From contig JBPCKZ010000047.1 in the NCBI GenBank assembly GCA_051003795.1, forward strand, positions 1-39,491: a DNA stretch of 39,491 nt, given 5' to 3'. A model generated the notes under the pieces. It was not told the origin of the DNA. It did no database searches and saw nothing but the letters and a program-made list of their open reading frames with translations. This document shows, piece by piece, positions 14,478 to 22,253 of this stretch. The position numbers were made by a program, and so were the translations under genes. Every line of letters starts with the position of its first letter. Position 1 is the first letter of the stretch. Source of the DNA: JALYXS01 sp051003795 (GTDB lineage: Bacteria > Acidobacteriota > Terriglobia > Bryobacterales > Bryobacteraceae).

Positions 14478-16262
14478 ATGCATCGACTGCGCCGCGCGCC
14501 GGCGGTTGCGGCATTCCTCTCAATCGTCCTGTTCTTCTTCTATTTCGCGGGAGCGGGGCTGCACGCCTACTTCACGTCGGACGACGTAATGAATCTGGCG
14601 CATCTTCACGGCTACTTCACCATTCCCGCTTTTAAAGTTGCGCTGGATGTTTTAAACCCGCTGACATCCGCTTACCGTCCCTTGGGAGGTTTGTTTTACC
14701 GGTTGCTCTACCCGGTTATCGGCTTTCACCCAGCGCCATTTCGCGCCGTTTGCTTTCTGCTTCTACTAGTAAATCTGGCGCTTGCATTTCGTCTGCTGCT
14801 TCTGCTGTCGGAATCGGTCGAAGCCGCTCTAATCGGCACTTTGGCGCTCTCTTATAACGCCGCGATGTTCGAGCTCTACTACAACACGGGCACAATCTAC
14901 GACTTGCTCTGTTACATGCTGGTCGCCATCGCGTTATCGTCCTATATCGCAAGGCGGAAGCGGAATTGTGAGTGGAGCCGGTCTTACTTGTTTGGCTTGC
15001 TGGTGCTGAATCTGTTGGCCTTGCAGGCGAAGGAGATGGCGTGCATTCTTCCCGTTGCGTTGTTACTTTATGAGCTTTGCTATCGCCGGATTCGAGTTAG
15101 AGAACTGGCGCCCATTCCGGCGACGGGACTCCTCACTGCCGCATCTCTGCTGCATCGCCTCCTCACGCCGAACGTTGTCAGCGAGAATCCGCTCTACCGC
15201 CCCACGCCGTCGCTCGATTTCTTCCTGCATTCCTGCGCCCGCTATCACAACATGCTGCTATATTCGAACGATCTCTTTGACGTTCCGCGCTTGCTCTGCT
15301 TGTGGGTTGCAATGGCGCTGCTCGCGGGCGTACTGCGCAGCCGCCCGATGGCCTTCGGCCTGAGCTTCTGGATCGCCGGCCTCGTCCCCATCGCATTAAT
15401 TCCCGGCCGCGCGGGATTCGTGCTTTACCTTCCCTTGATAGGTCTGGCTCTTTACTTCGCCGCGCTGCTCGTGCGTCTGCGGGAAACCGTGGCAAGGATC
15501 GCCGCGCTGCCGCGGCTGGCATCGCAAACCGCCATATTCGCGCTTTGCATGGCTGGATTAGCGGTGGCCCATGCCTACGGGAAGTCGGAAGTGCTGCCCG
15601 GACTCCTTCAACTGGATCGCGACAGCCGCGCGGTTCTTACTCAACTCCGGAGCATTCATCCCCAGTTACAGCCGAAAGCGCAATTGCTTTTCGTCGACGA
15701 TCCGTTTCCGGCCGACAGCCGTTACCTGCTGTTCGGGGCAAAGTTACTGTACAACGACCCCACGATCTACGTCGATCGCGTAAAGAGCCAGCTCCGGCTA
15801 CACTCTTTTAATTACGTTCTGAGCTACGTTGAGGGCCGCCTGATCGATCTTCCGCATCTCCCCTGTCCCGTCGACCCGTCCTCGTCCGCCGCGCCGATCG
15901 ACGATTCCAGCCTGCGCGTATGCTGGCAGGGACCGTGGACCTCCGGCGAATTTCCGCAAAGCCTCGGCGGCACGGTAACGTTCACAAACCAGAAGGACGC
16001 CACCGCGAACATAGCGTTCGAAGGCTCCAGCCTGAAGTACATTTACACCAAGGCTTACAACCGCGGCTTGGCCGCCGTGAAGATAGACGGGGTCGATAGA
16101 GGAGTGATAGACGAATACTCGCCCGAAATCGTCTGGCAGGCGAGCACCGTTTTCGACGGATTAAAGCCCGGCAAACACACGGCGGAAGTGCGCGTGCTGC
16201 ACCGGCGCGATCCGGCCGGGAGCGATTCTTATGTCGATATCGACGCCTTCATCCCCGGTTGA
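14478..16262 (+). CDS. GT-C-like membrane protein with C-terminal beta domain
   Basis: A 594-residue protein. The membrane region (about residues 10-370, ~11 helices) starts with FTSDDVMNL, placing a DD pair (Asp35, Asp36) in the first outer loop as in PMT/ArnT-type GT-C enzymes. A second conserved-looking loop has LQAKEMACILP. The last ~115 residues (from about 480) form a soluble beta-rich domain with VTFTNQKDATANIAFEG and GLKPGKHTAEVRVL, resembling a carbohydrate-binding jelly roll. That suggests an enzyme with its own glycan-binding module, probably periplasmic. Substrate unknown. The start directly follows the upstream stop. Confidence 0.62.
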   Translation: MHRLRRAPAVAAFLSIVLFFFYFAGAGLHAYFTSDDVMNLAHLHGYFTIPAFKVALDVLNPLTSAYRPLGGLFYRLLYPVIGFHPAPFRAVCFLLLLVNLALAFRLLLLLSESVEAALIGTLALSYNAAMFELYYNTGTIYDLLCYMLVAIALSSYIARRKRNCEWSRSYLFGLLVLNLLALQAKEMACILPVALLLYELCYRRIRVRELAPIPATGLLTAASLLHRLLTPNVVSENPLYRPTPSLDFFLHSCARYHNMLLYSNDLFDVPRLLCLWVAMALLAGVLRSRPMAFGLSFWIAGLVPIALIPGRAGFVLYLPLIGLALYFAALLVRLRETVARIAALPRLASQTAIFALCMAGLAVAHAYGKSEVLPGLLQLDRDSRAVLTQLRSIHPQLQPKAQLLFVDDPFPADSRYLLFGAKLLYNDPTIYVDRVKSQLRLHSFNYVLSYVEGRLIDLPHLPCPVDPSSSAAPIDDSSLRVCWQGPWTSGEFPQSLGGTVTFTNQKDATANIAFEGSSLKYIYTKAYNRGLAAVKIDGVDRGVIDEYSPEIVWQASTVFDGLKPGKHTAEVRVLHRRDPAGSDSYVDIDAFIPG

Positions 16263-16292
16263 GCAGCTTGCCGCCAACCAATTTATCCCGCT

Positions 16293-16318
16293 AATCGTCC
16301 GGGCCAATCGTCCGGGCC
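16293..16318 (+). repeat. 13-base tandem duplication
   Basis: The unit AATCGTCCGGGCC is repeated exactly twice head to tail at 16293-16305 and 16306-16318, just upstream of the promoter at 16321. It looks like a simple slippage duplication; a role as a doubled binding site is possible but unsupported. Confidence 0.7.
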
Positions 16319-16320
16319 AC

Positions 16321-16349
16321 TTGCCCGGTCCGAAAACCCCCGCTATACT
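16321..16349 (+). promoter_or_regulatory. Sigma-70-type promoter for the 16377 gene
   Basis: TTGCCC at 16321-16326 and TATACT at 16344-16349 are separated by 17 bases. This puts a transcription start near 16356 and leaves a ~20-base leader before the ATG at 16377. The -10 matches consensus at 5 of 6 positions, the -35 at 4 of 6. Confidence 0.6.
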
Positions 16350-16376
16350 GGCTTTTTCGCTGAACCGCGATCGAAC

Positions 16377-16643
16377 ATGACGGCGAGAGACGATTTCGAC
16401 CCATTAGCCCCGCAACGGGAAGCGGCGTTCTTCTACGGGCTTTTTTTGCGCGGGCATTCCATAGAGACTTTGCGCCGGGACATCGATGTGCCTCGGACTC
16501 TGCTCGATAAGTGGCTGAAAGCGAATGACTTCGAAAATACTTTTCGTGAAAATCTGCAGCGCGTCTACACTTATCGCAAACAGGTGCTCGCGATTTTCGA
16601 CGGCTTGGTAACCCACGAGCATCACCGCCTTCGGGTGCAGTAG
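16377..16643 (+). CDS. Small protein of unknown function with possible HTH
   Basis: An 88-residue protein. Residues ~14-65 (REAAFFYGLFLRGHSIETL, then DIDVPRTLLDKWLKAN) look like a helix-turn-helix: a Gly-containing turn between helices and a Lys-Trp-containing recognition-like helix, as in small transposase-derived or Xre-like HTH units. I do not recognise the family. It has its own clear promoter and stands alone, 114 bases after the GT-C gene and convergent with the C26 amidase gene. A DNA-binding role is a guess from the helix pattern. Confidence 0.6.
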   Translation: MTARDDFDPLAPQREAAFFYGLFLRGHSIETLRRDIDVPRTLLDKWLKANDFENTFRENLQRVYTYRKQVLAIFDGLVTHEHHRLRVQ

Positions 16644-16649
16644 CCGGCC

Positions 16650-17321
16650 TTACATCGATTCCGCGAACTTTTCGAAAAGCCGCTTCTGAACCGGGTCCCT
16701 CGACACCTGATCTTCGGGATGCCACTGGACCGCCACCGCAAACCGCTTGTCCGGCCGCTCCAGCCCCTCGATCATTCCATCTTCGACATCCCGGGCGGTT
16801 ACCACCAACCCGTCGCCTAGCGTGCTCACTCCCTGGTGATGGCGGGAATTGACATGCACCGGAGCCTCCCCCGGGCCGCCACCCAAAGCCTCGGCCAGTT
16901 TCGACCCCGGTTCGGTCGATACATCATGCACCGGATCGCAATTTTTCACTTGGTGGCGGTCGCATCGATCCAGGTGTTGAACCAGCGTGCCGCCGTGCAC
17001 CACATTGAATAATTGAAGGCCCCGGCAGATCGCGAGCACGGGAAGATCGCTATCGAGCGCCTGCTTCAGCAAGGCGGCCTCCAGTTCGTCCCGGGCATGG
17101 TCCGGTTCGTCGGTTTCGGGATGGGGCTTCTCGCCGTACAAGGCGGGATTCACGTCGGACCCGCCGGTCAGCAGCAATCCGTCCAGTCCGGCGAGCGTAG
17201 CATGGCCGGCCTGAGAGTCCGGCGAGATCGGTACCGCTTCCAATCCCACCGATTCGAGGGCCCGCGTATACGGCCCGATCTTCTCACCGCTTCGATACGT
17301 TACTCCAACGCGCTTGGTCAT
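16650..17321 (-). CDS. Gamma-glutamyl-gamma-aminobutyrate hydrolase-family amidase (peptidase C26)
   Basis: A 223-residue class I glutamine-amidotransferase-like hydrolase. The signature TGGSDVNP lies near residue 52. The nucleophile elbow AICRGLQLFNV gives Cys99, and His201 with Glu203 in QWHPED completes the catalytic triad. PuuD-type members split gamma-glutamyl-GABA in polyamine breakdown, while others hydrolyse different gamma-glutamyl amides. No other put gene is present, so the substrate is open. The start overlaps the upstream mgtC-type stop by 4 bases (ATGA), so the two are translationally coupled. Confidence 0.88.
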   Translation of the reverse strand: MTKRVGVTYRSGEKIGPYTRALESVGLEAVPISPDSQAGHATLAGLDGLLLTGGSDVNPALYGEKPHPETDEPDHARDELEAALLKQALDSDLPVLAICRGLQLFNVVHGGTLVQHLDRCDRHQVKNCDPVHDVSTEPGSKLAEALGGGPGEAPVHVNSRHHQGVSTLGDGLVVTARDVEDGMIEGLERPDKRFAVAVQWHPEDQVSRDPVQKRLFEKFAESM

Positions 17322-17770
17322 TTCTCCTCACGTTCCCGGCCGGGCGGCCGTTGATCCAACTTGCGCTTCAGCGGCAGGAGCGCCTTGAGCGTGAAAATAT
17401 TTAGCAAACTCAGAATTAACGCCACCTCATAACGCTCAATGGCAATCGCCGCGCCAATGACGCCGGTGTTCCAAATGCTTGCCGCCGTCGCCGTTCCCCG
17501 CACCACACTTCCCGCTTTCAAAATGGCGCCGCCCCCGACGAACCCGATACCCGTGACCACGCCCTGAAGCACGCGGGACTGAGTAGTCATATCCGGCATC
17601 AGCAGCAGGTAGCCGCAGCTCGCCATCGCGACGATCGGAAAGGTTCGAAGCCCCGCGCTGTGCGCTTCGGATTCCCGATCCCACCCGACCGGTAGGGCGA
17701 GCACGTAGGCCGCCGACACCTTGAACAGGTTGGTCCAAAAAATCGACCAATCGAAAGCCGGAAATATCAT
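17318..17770 (-). CDS. MgtC/SapB-family membrane protein
   Basis: A 150-residue membrane protein with four hydrophobic helices. The family motif region GWDRESEAHSAGLRTFPIVA is at about residues 28-47. It continues with GVVTGIGFVGGGAILK and GTATAASIWNTGVIGAA, both highly conserved in MgtC/SapB. Family members affect magnesium homeostasis and inhibit ATP synthase in pathogens. It lacks the C-terminal soluble domain of full-length Salmonella MgtC, like many environmental homologues. It is upstream of and overlaps the C26 amidase gene, and is divergent from the yhhQ gene. Confidence 0.88.
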   Translation of the reverse strand: MIFPAFDWSIFWTNLFKVSAAYVLALPVGWDRESEAHSAGLRTFPIVAMASCGYLLLMPDMTTQSRVLQGVVTGIGFVGGGAILKAGSVVRGTATAASIWNTGVIGAAIAIERYEVALILSLLNIFTLKALLPLKRKLDQRPPGREREEK

Positions 17771-17837
17771 TTTTGTTATGCTGATTCCCTTGGCATTTGA
17801 AAACGGCGTTCAGTCTTCCTCTTAGCCTACCCCTTTC

Positions 17838-18506
17838 ATGAAGACACGACATTTCCGCTATCTGGACATGCTGATCCAGACCTTCGTCGTTATCCTTTTG
17901 ATCTCCAACCTGATCGCCTCCAAGTTCACGGTCATCGGCCCGTTCCGGATAAGCGCCGCGCAACTCCTCTTCCCGGTCACGTACATATTCGGCGATGTCT
18001 TCACGGAAGTTTACGGCTACGGCGCTTCCCGCCGCGCCATCTGGCGGGGATTCTACGCCGCGCTCCTCATGGCGATCATGGGAGTGTTCGCGATCTGGCT
18101 CCCGCCCGCGCCCGAATTCAAAAATCAGCAGGCGTTCGAAACAATCTTCGGAGTGGTGCCTCGGATCGTCGCGGGCAGTCTGCTGGCCTACTGGGCGGGT
18201 GAATTCGCCAATTCTTTTACGCTCGCAAAAATGAAGCTCCTGACCCAAGGCAGGTATCTTTGGACGCGCACCGTCGGTTCAACCATAGTCGGCCAGGGAG
18301 TCGATACGATTATCGTGATCTGGTTCATCTTCTACGACCAGCCGATCCTAACTATCCTGAACCTGATCGTTTCGGGCTACCTCTTTAAAGTCGTGTATGA
18401 AATTTTGGCGACTCCGCTGACCTACGCCGTGGTGAATTTCCTTAAACGAAGCGAGGGCGTGGATACATTCGATACTTCGACGAGCTTCAATCCGTTCGAC
18501 GTTTGA
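17838..18506 (+). CDS. yhhQ: Queuosine-precursor transporter (YhhQ/QPTR family)
   Basis: A 222-residue protein with six or so membrane helices. The family core is FGDVFTEVYGYGASRRAIW (about residues 51-69), together with ISNLIASKF near the N-terminus and TIVGQGVDTIIVI in the second half. YhhQ imports queuosine precursors (preQ0/preQ1) for tRNA modification, which suits an organism that salvages rather than makes them. No queuosine enzyme is nearby and no preQ1 riboswitch is visible upstream. It ends 2 bases before the convergent marC-type gene. Confidence 0.9.
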   Translation: MKTRHFRYLDMLIQTFVVILLISNLIASKFTVIGPFRISAAQLLFPVTYIFGDVFTEVYGYGASRRAIWRGFYAALLMAIMGVFAIWLPPAPEFKNQQAFETIFGVVPRIVAGSLLAYWAGEFANSFTLAKMKLLTQGRYLWTRTVGSTIVGQGVDTIIVIWFIFYDQPILTILNLIVSGYLFKVVYEILATPLTYAVVNFLKRSEGVDTFDTSTSFNPFDV

Positions 18507-18508
18507 TT

Positions 18509-19165
18509 TTAGGGATTGGGCCTGTGAATAAACCCTAAATCGTCGAGGCCGTTGATTACGAATTGAACGGCGATGGCGGTGGTCAGCAGCCCCATAATGC
18601 GCATCAGAATTCGGATGCCGGTGGGTCCGAGGTAGCGCCGCACGCGATCGGCCCCGGCGAGAATCAGGTAAGACGCCACCGACGTCACGGCGATCGCGAT
18701 ATACACCGGTACCGCCTGCCACCATTTCGGCGATTGGCCCATCAACACCATCACGCTCGAAATCGCGCCCGGGCCGGCCAGCATCGGAATACCCAGCGGA
18801 ATGATGCCGACGTCTTCCTTCTCGACGCCTTCTTCCGTCTCGCCGGGAGTTTCCTGGGTGCTCGAGCGGCGCGCCTGCAGCATATCGATCCCTATCAAGA
18901 ACAAAATCAAACCGCCCGCAATCTTGAATGCGGGAAGAGTGATCCCGAAGGCTTTGAAAATGAGGCTTCCGGCAAGCGCAAACGCGCTCAACACTACCGC
19001 GCAAGTGGCCGCCGCGCGGCGAGCCATGCGGCGCCTAGCGAGTGCGTCGCCATCCGCCGTCATCACCAAGAAAGCGGGAATCGCCGCGATCGGATCCACC
19101 AGGAAAAAAACGGCGCTGAGGGCCACCAGCGAAAACTGCACGATTTGCGCGAGGGATGGTCTCAT
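18509..19165 (-). CDS. MarC-family membrane protein
   Basis: A 218-residue protein with six predicted helices. Hallmarks are VDPIAAIPAFL near residue 24, FGITLPAFKIAGGLILFLIGIDM in the middle, and IPLGIPMLAGPGAIS at about 123-137, where the repeated Gly-Pro half-helices of the family sit. A charged cytoplasmic loop rich in Glu (about 103-118) separates the halves. MarC proteins are inner-membrane proteins without an agreed transport substrate, although relatives were once proposed as amino-acid exporters. It is not in an operon. Confidence 0.88.
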   Translation of the reverse strand: MRPSLAQIVQFSLVALSAVFFLVDPIAAIPAFLVMTADGDALARRRMARRAAATCAVVLSAFALAGSLIFKAFGITLPAFKIAGGLILFLIGIDMLQARRSSTQETPGETEEGVEKEDVGIIPLGIPMLAGPGAISSVMVLMGQSPKWWQAVPVYIAIAVTSVASYLILAGADRVRRYLGPTGIRILMRIMGLLTTAIAVQFVINGLDDLGFIHRPNP

Positions 19166-19171
19166 TTATTT

Positions 19172-19545
19172 ATGGGCGGCGCGCTTCGAATCGGCACCTC
19201 TGGTTGGCATTAAGCATTGGCTTGGCCCGTTTTACCCGAAAGGGTTGCCGCCTTCGCGAATGCTCGCGTACTATACGCAATATTTCGACACGGTGGGAAG
19301 GACCCGGAACCGGCGCTCGAAAAGTACTTCGCGCGGATCGAATTGCTGGAACGGAAACTTGGCCCTATCCTGTTTCAATTGCCGCCGCATTGGACGCTGA
19401 ACCTCGAGCGGCTCGCGATCTTTCCGCGGGCGCTTCCGGAATATCAGCGGTATGCGTTTGAATTCCGCAACCCCGCGTGGAACACTGCGGAAGTTTTTCG
19501 ATTGCTGGAACGGCATCGCGCCGCTTACTGCATTTTCCGGGGGTC
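19172..19545 (+). pseudogene. Decayed DUF72-family gene
   Basis: Pieces of one DUF72 protein occur in order but in three frames. The first, from ATG 19172, gives ALRIGTSGWH and then stops at TAA 19211-19213. The second frame gives HWLGPFYPKGLPPSRM and YYTQYFDTV. The third gives KDPEPALEKYFARIELL, then LGPILFQLPPHW, then EFRNPAWNTAEV and HRAAYCIF. About 40-50 residues expected between FDTV and the KDPEPALEK block, and the whole C-terminal third, are missing. The end is approximate, where family similarity stops near 19545. Multiple lesions rule out a single sequencing error. Confidence 0.75.
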
Positions 19546-19567
19546 TCCCGCCCCAAACAGAATAGCC

Positions 19568-20869
19568 TTACGCCCGGGCCGCGCCGAGAGCTTGATCCAG
19601 ATCCCAAACGAGGTCGTCAAGATCTTCCAGACCGACCGATAAGCGCACCAAATCCGGCGAAATCCCCGCGCCCATCTGTTCCTCGTCGCTTAATTGTTGA
19701 TGCGTGGTCGATGCCGGATGTATCACCAGGCTTTTTGCATCGCCCAGGTTCGCCAGATGCGAAAAGAGCTTCAACGAATCGATAAAGCGGCGTCCCGCTT
19801 CGAGTCCGCCCTTGATACCGAACGTCAGAATGGCGCCCGCGCCTCGCGGCAAATACTTATGGGCAAGCGCGTGATATTGGCTTGACGCCAAACCCGGATA
19901 CTTCACCCAACTCACCGACGAATGCTTTTCGAGATGCAGCGCCACGGCCAGGGCATTGCGCGAGTGCAGATCCATTCGCATGCCCAGCGTTTCGACGCCC
20001 TGCAAAAATAAAAAAGCGTTGAAAGGGCTCAGCGCCGGGCCGAAATCGCGAAGCCCCTCCACGCGCGCCTTGATAATGTAAGCCAGGCCGCCGAAAGTCT
20101 CGAAAAATTTCATCCCGTGATACCCGGGGCTCGGCTCGATCATTTGCGGAAACTTGCCGTTGTTCCACGGGAACTTGCCGCTATCGACGATAACGCCGCC
20201 GATCGACGTGCCATGGCCGCCGAGGAACTTGGTCGCCGAATGCACCACGATGTCGGCGCCGTGCTCCATGGGACGGCAGAGATACGGCGACGCAAGCGTA
20301 TTATCGATCATGAGCGGCAGCCCCGCGTCGTGCGCGACCTTCGCGACGGCCGCGATGTCGAGCACGTTCATTCGCGGATTCGCGATGGTTTCGGCGTAGA
20401 GCACTTTAGTTTTCGGCGTGATGGCTCGCCGGAAGTTTTCGGGATCGTCCGGCTCGACGAATGTCGTCTGAATCCCTAACCGCCGCAGCGAAATATTGAA
20501 CTGGTTGTAAGTGCCGCCGTACAGGGTGCTGGCGGAAACCAGTTCGTCTCCCGCTTCGAGCAGATTCACCAGCGCCAGGAACTGAGCGGCCTGCCCGCTT
20601 GCCACGGCCAGCGCGCCGATGCCGCCTTCGAGCGCCGCCACGCGCTCCTCGAGCACGGCCGTGGTCGGGTTCATGATGCGCGTATAAATGTTGCCGAATT
20701 TCTTCAAGGCGAACAGGTCCGCGGCGTGCTCGCTATCGTTGAACACGAAAGACGTGGTCTGGTAGATCGGTACGGCGCGGGCGTTGGTGGCGGAATCGGG
20801 CTGCTGCCCCGCGTGCAATGCGCGCGTGTTAAAGCCAAAGGCTCGGTCTATTTTTTTGTCGTCCGGCAT
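19568..20869 (-). CDS. metY: O-acetylhomoserine sulfhydrylase (PLP enzyme)
   Basis: A 433-residue Cys/Met-metabolism PLP enzyme of fold type I. It replaces the acetyl group of O-acetylhomoserine with sulfide to form homocysteine, and is soluble in the cytoplasm. The PLP lysine is Lys214 in SATKFLGGHGT. SGQAAQFLAL (91-100) and TLYGGTYNQF (115-124) are characteristic of the MetY branch rather than of cystathionine synthases. The N-terminal FNTRALHAG is the usual family start. A small CxxC ORF ends 6 bases upstream on the same strand. The fragment of a DUF72 gene ends just beyond its stop. No SAM riboswitch is visible upstream. Confidence 0.93.
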   Translation of the reverse strand: MPDDKKIDRAFGFNTRALHAGQQPDSATNARAVPIYQTTSFVFNDSEHAADLFALKKFGNIYTRIMNPTTAVLEERVAALEGGIGALAVASGQAAQFLALVNLLEAGDELVSASTLYGGTYNQFNISLRRLGIQTTFVEPDDPENFRRAITPKTKVLYAETIANPRMNVLDIAAVAKVAHDAGLPLMIDNTLASPYLCRPMEHGADIVVHSATKFLGGHGTSIGGVIVDSGKFPWNNGKFPQMIEPSPGYHGMKFFETFGGLAYIIKARVEGLRDFGPALSPFNAFLFLQGVETLGMRMDLHSRNALAVALHLEKHSSVSWVKYPGLASSQYHALAHKYLPRGAGAILTFGIKGGLEAGRRFIDSLKLFSHLANLGDAKSLVIHPASTTHQQLSDEEQMGAGISPDLVRLSVGLEDLDDLVWDLDQALGAARA

Positions 20870-20875
20870 GGACTA

Positions 20876-21049
20876 CTATTCTAATGAAAGTTTCGCCGCC
20901 GCCGGTCCCAGTTTCCGGTTCACCTCGGAACGCAGCCAGTTCCGCACGCGCAAGGTCGCGGCATGTACGTTCTCGTCGTGATCGCCCATGCAGGAATGGC
21001 ACTGGTCAATCTCATCGATCCCGGCTTCAACTTCGATTTCGAATTCCAT
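20876..21049 (-). CDS. Possible 57-residue CxxC protein upstream of metY
   Basis: A short frame on the minus strand from ATG (complement of 21047-21049) to TAG (20876-20878). The product begins MEFEIEVEAGIDEID, has CHSC (Cys17, Cys20) followed by GDHDENVH, and ends with a basic helical stretch. The CxxC with nearby His and Asp could bind a metal, but this is a guess. The stop lies 6 bases before the metY start, so the two would share a message. No good Shine-Dalgarno precedes it. Codon use looks coding-like. I do not know the family. Confidence 0.42.
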   Translation of the reverse strand: MEFEIEVEAGIDEIDQCHSCMGDHDENVHAATLRVRNWLRSEVNRKLGPAAAKLSLE

Positions 21050-21125
21050 TAGTTAACCATAGAGAGCGCCCGGCGCGGAAGAAATGGGCCGAGCCGGATA
21101 CTCCGTACCGGTACCAAAATTTCCC

Positions 21126-21162
21126 TTGACAAGATATCGCAATTTGCTATAACATAATTGCG
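21126..21162 (+). promoter_or_regulatory. Promoter and overlapping inverted repeat for the XRE regulator operon
   Basis: A consensus TTGACA (21126-21131) and TATAAC (21148-21153), with extended TGC directly before the -10, are separated by 16 bases. The arms CGCAATT (21138-21144) and AATTGCG (21156-21162) form a 7-base inverted repeat centred on the -10, placing an operator over the promoter. Self-repression by the HTH protein encoded just downstream is the likely use. The predicted leader is only about 12 bases and has no Shine-Dalgarno sequence. Confidence 0.75.
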
Positions 21163-21171
21163 GATTGTAAT

Positions 21172-21654
21172 ATGCGCCTGGGTGAAAAGCTCCGGTATCT
21201 TAGGGAAGTCGAGGGGGCCCTCCGCGATCTCGGCCGCGAGATGACCCAGCAGGAAATCGTCCGGGCGGTTCAGAAGGAGCTGAATAGCTCGATCTCGCAG
21301 TCGTACCTGTCCCAGATCGAAAGCGGCGCGCGCCCGCATCTCACCAACGCCACGCGGATGCTGCTCGCGAAGTTCTTCAAGGTGCATCCGGGCTACCTGG
21401 TCGACGATCCCGAAGGTTTCCAAACGGAGCTGATCTCCGATGTCGGCGCGCTTGAAAACAAACTCGACTTATGGCTCATCAACGGCGCCGAACGGTTCCG
21501 CAACGATCCTGGCCTTAGCCAGGCGCTGCTGCATCTGGCGCGGCATGACGATTCGCGCCAATGCCTGGTGCTGCTCGACGCCATTATCGACAACCCCGGA
21601 TTGGCCGAGCGGCTATTGCAGGTATTGAAACCGAATGGGAGGCGGTCGTTATGA
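21172..21654 (+). CDS. XRE-family transcriptional regulator
   Basis: A 160-residue regulator. The N-terminal half (about residues 1-80) is a Cro/CI-type HTH, with LGEKLRYLREVEG, MTQQEIVRAVQ, and ISQSYLSQIESGARPH as the recognition region, and FFKVHPGYLVDD closing the fold. The rest is helical and would form the dimer or ligand-sensing part. The operator overlapping its promoter suggests self-control. Its stop overlaps the NfeD-type start by 4 bases (ATGA), so it heads a four-gene operon with NfeD, flotillin and PspA. It is probably the stress-responsive regulator of that operon. Confidence 0.87.
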   Translation: MRLGEKLRYLREVEGALRDLGREMTQQEIVRAVQKELNSSISQSYLSQIESGARPHLTNATRMLLAKFFKVHPGYLVDDPEGFQTELISDVGALENKLDLWLINGAERFRNDPGLSQALLHLARHDDSRQCLVLLDAIIDNPGLAERLLQVLKPNGRRSL

Positions 21655-22229
21655 ATGGCATGAACGGCGCGGATTTTTATCTGATCTGTTTTGCCGTGGG
21701 ATTTCTATTTAGCGTTCAACCGCTGCTGCTGGGCGGTTTGCATTTGCCGCATATGCATTTCCACCTGCCGCATCATGCGGGAGGGCACGCCTCCGGCAAA
21801 GGCGGCGCGTCTCCCGTTAACCTCGGGACCATTGCGGCGTTTCTCGCCTGGTTCGGCGGTGCGGGCTATCTGCTGACCCGCTATTCGTCCTGGTGGGTGG
21901 CGTGGGTAATCGCGGCGGCGGTTCTGTGCGGGCTGGCCGGCGCGGCGATCCTGTTCTGGTTTCTGGCGCGCGTGTTGATGCGGAATGAGCGGCCTCTCGA
22001 TCCCGCCGATTACGAGATGGTGGGCGTGCTGGGCCGCGTGAGCAGTCCAATTCGCGACGGTGGCACGGGAGAAATGATCTTTTCGCAGGAAGGACAGCGG
22101 CGCGGCGTGCCGGTGCGGAGCGAAGATGGCAACCCCGTGGGCAAGGGAGCCGAAGTAGTGGTGATGCGCTATGAGCGCGGGATCGCCTACGTCCGCGAAT
22201 GGGACGGGCTGACCCGGACGGAGCTGTAG
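21651..22229 (+). CDS. NfeD-like membrane protein, flotillin partner
   Basis: A 192-residue protein starting at ATG 21651, the 4-base overlap with the regulator; a longer open frame upstream is antisense noise. Residues ~1-30 and ~58-115 contain hydrophobic helices, with a His/Gly-rich loop (HMHFHLPHHAGGH) between. The C-terminal ~75 residues are an OB-like beta domain (GVLGRVSSPIRDGGTGEM, then KGAEVVVMRYERGIAYVRE) as in short NfeD proteins. These associate with flotillins in the membrane. The next gene encodes a flotillin, 24 bases downstream. Confidence 0.7.
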   Translation: MNGMNGADFYLICFAVGFLFSVQPLLLGGLHLPHMHFHLPHHAGGHASGKGGASPVNLGTIAAFLAWFGGAGYLLTRYSSWWVAWVIAAAVLCGLAGAAILFWFLARVLMRNERPLDPADYEMVGVLGRVSSPIRDGGTGEMIFSQEGQRRGVPVRSEDGNPVGKGAEVVVMRYERGIAYVREWDGLTRTEL

Positions 22230-22253
22230 AAAATTTCAAAAAGGAGAACGTTT

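Noticed and set aside
17771..17837. preQ1 riboswitch before the queuosine-precursor transporter
   Set aside because: No preQ1-type stem-loop or A-rich tail is visible in the 67-base gap.
21050..21125. SAM riboswitch for metY
   Set aside because: The region is too short and lacks the conserved SAM aptamer stems; the small CxxC ORF occupies the leader.
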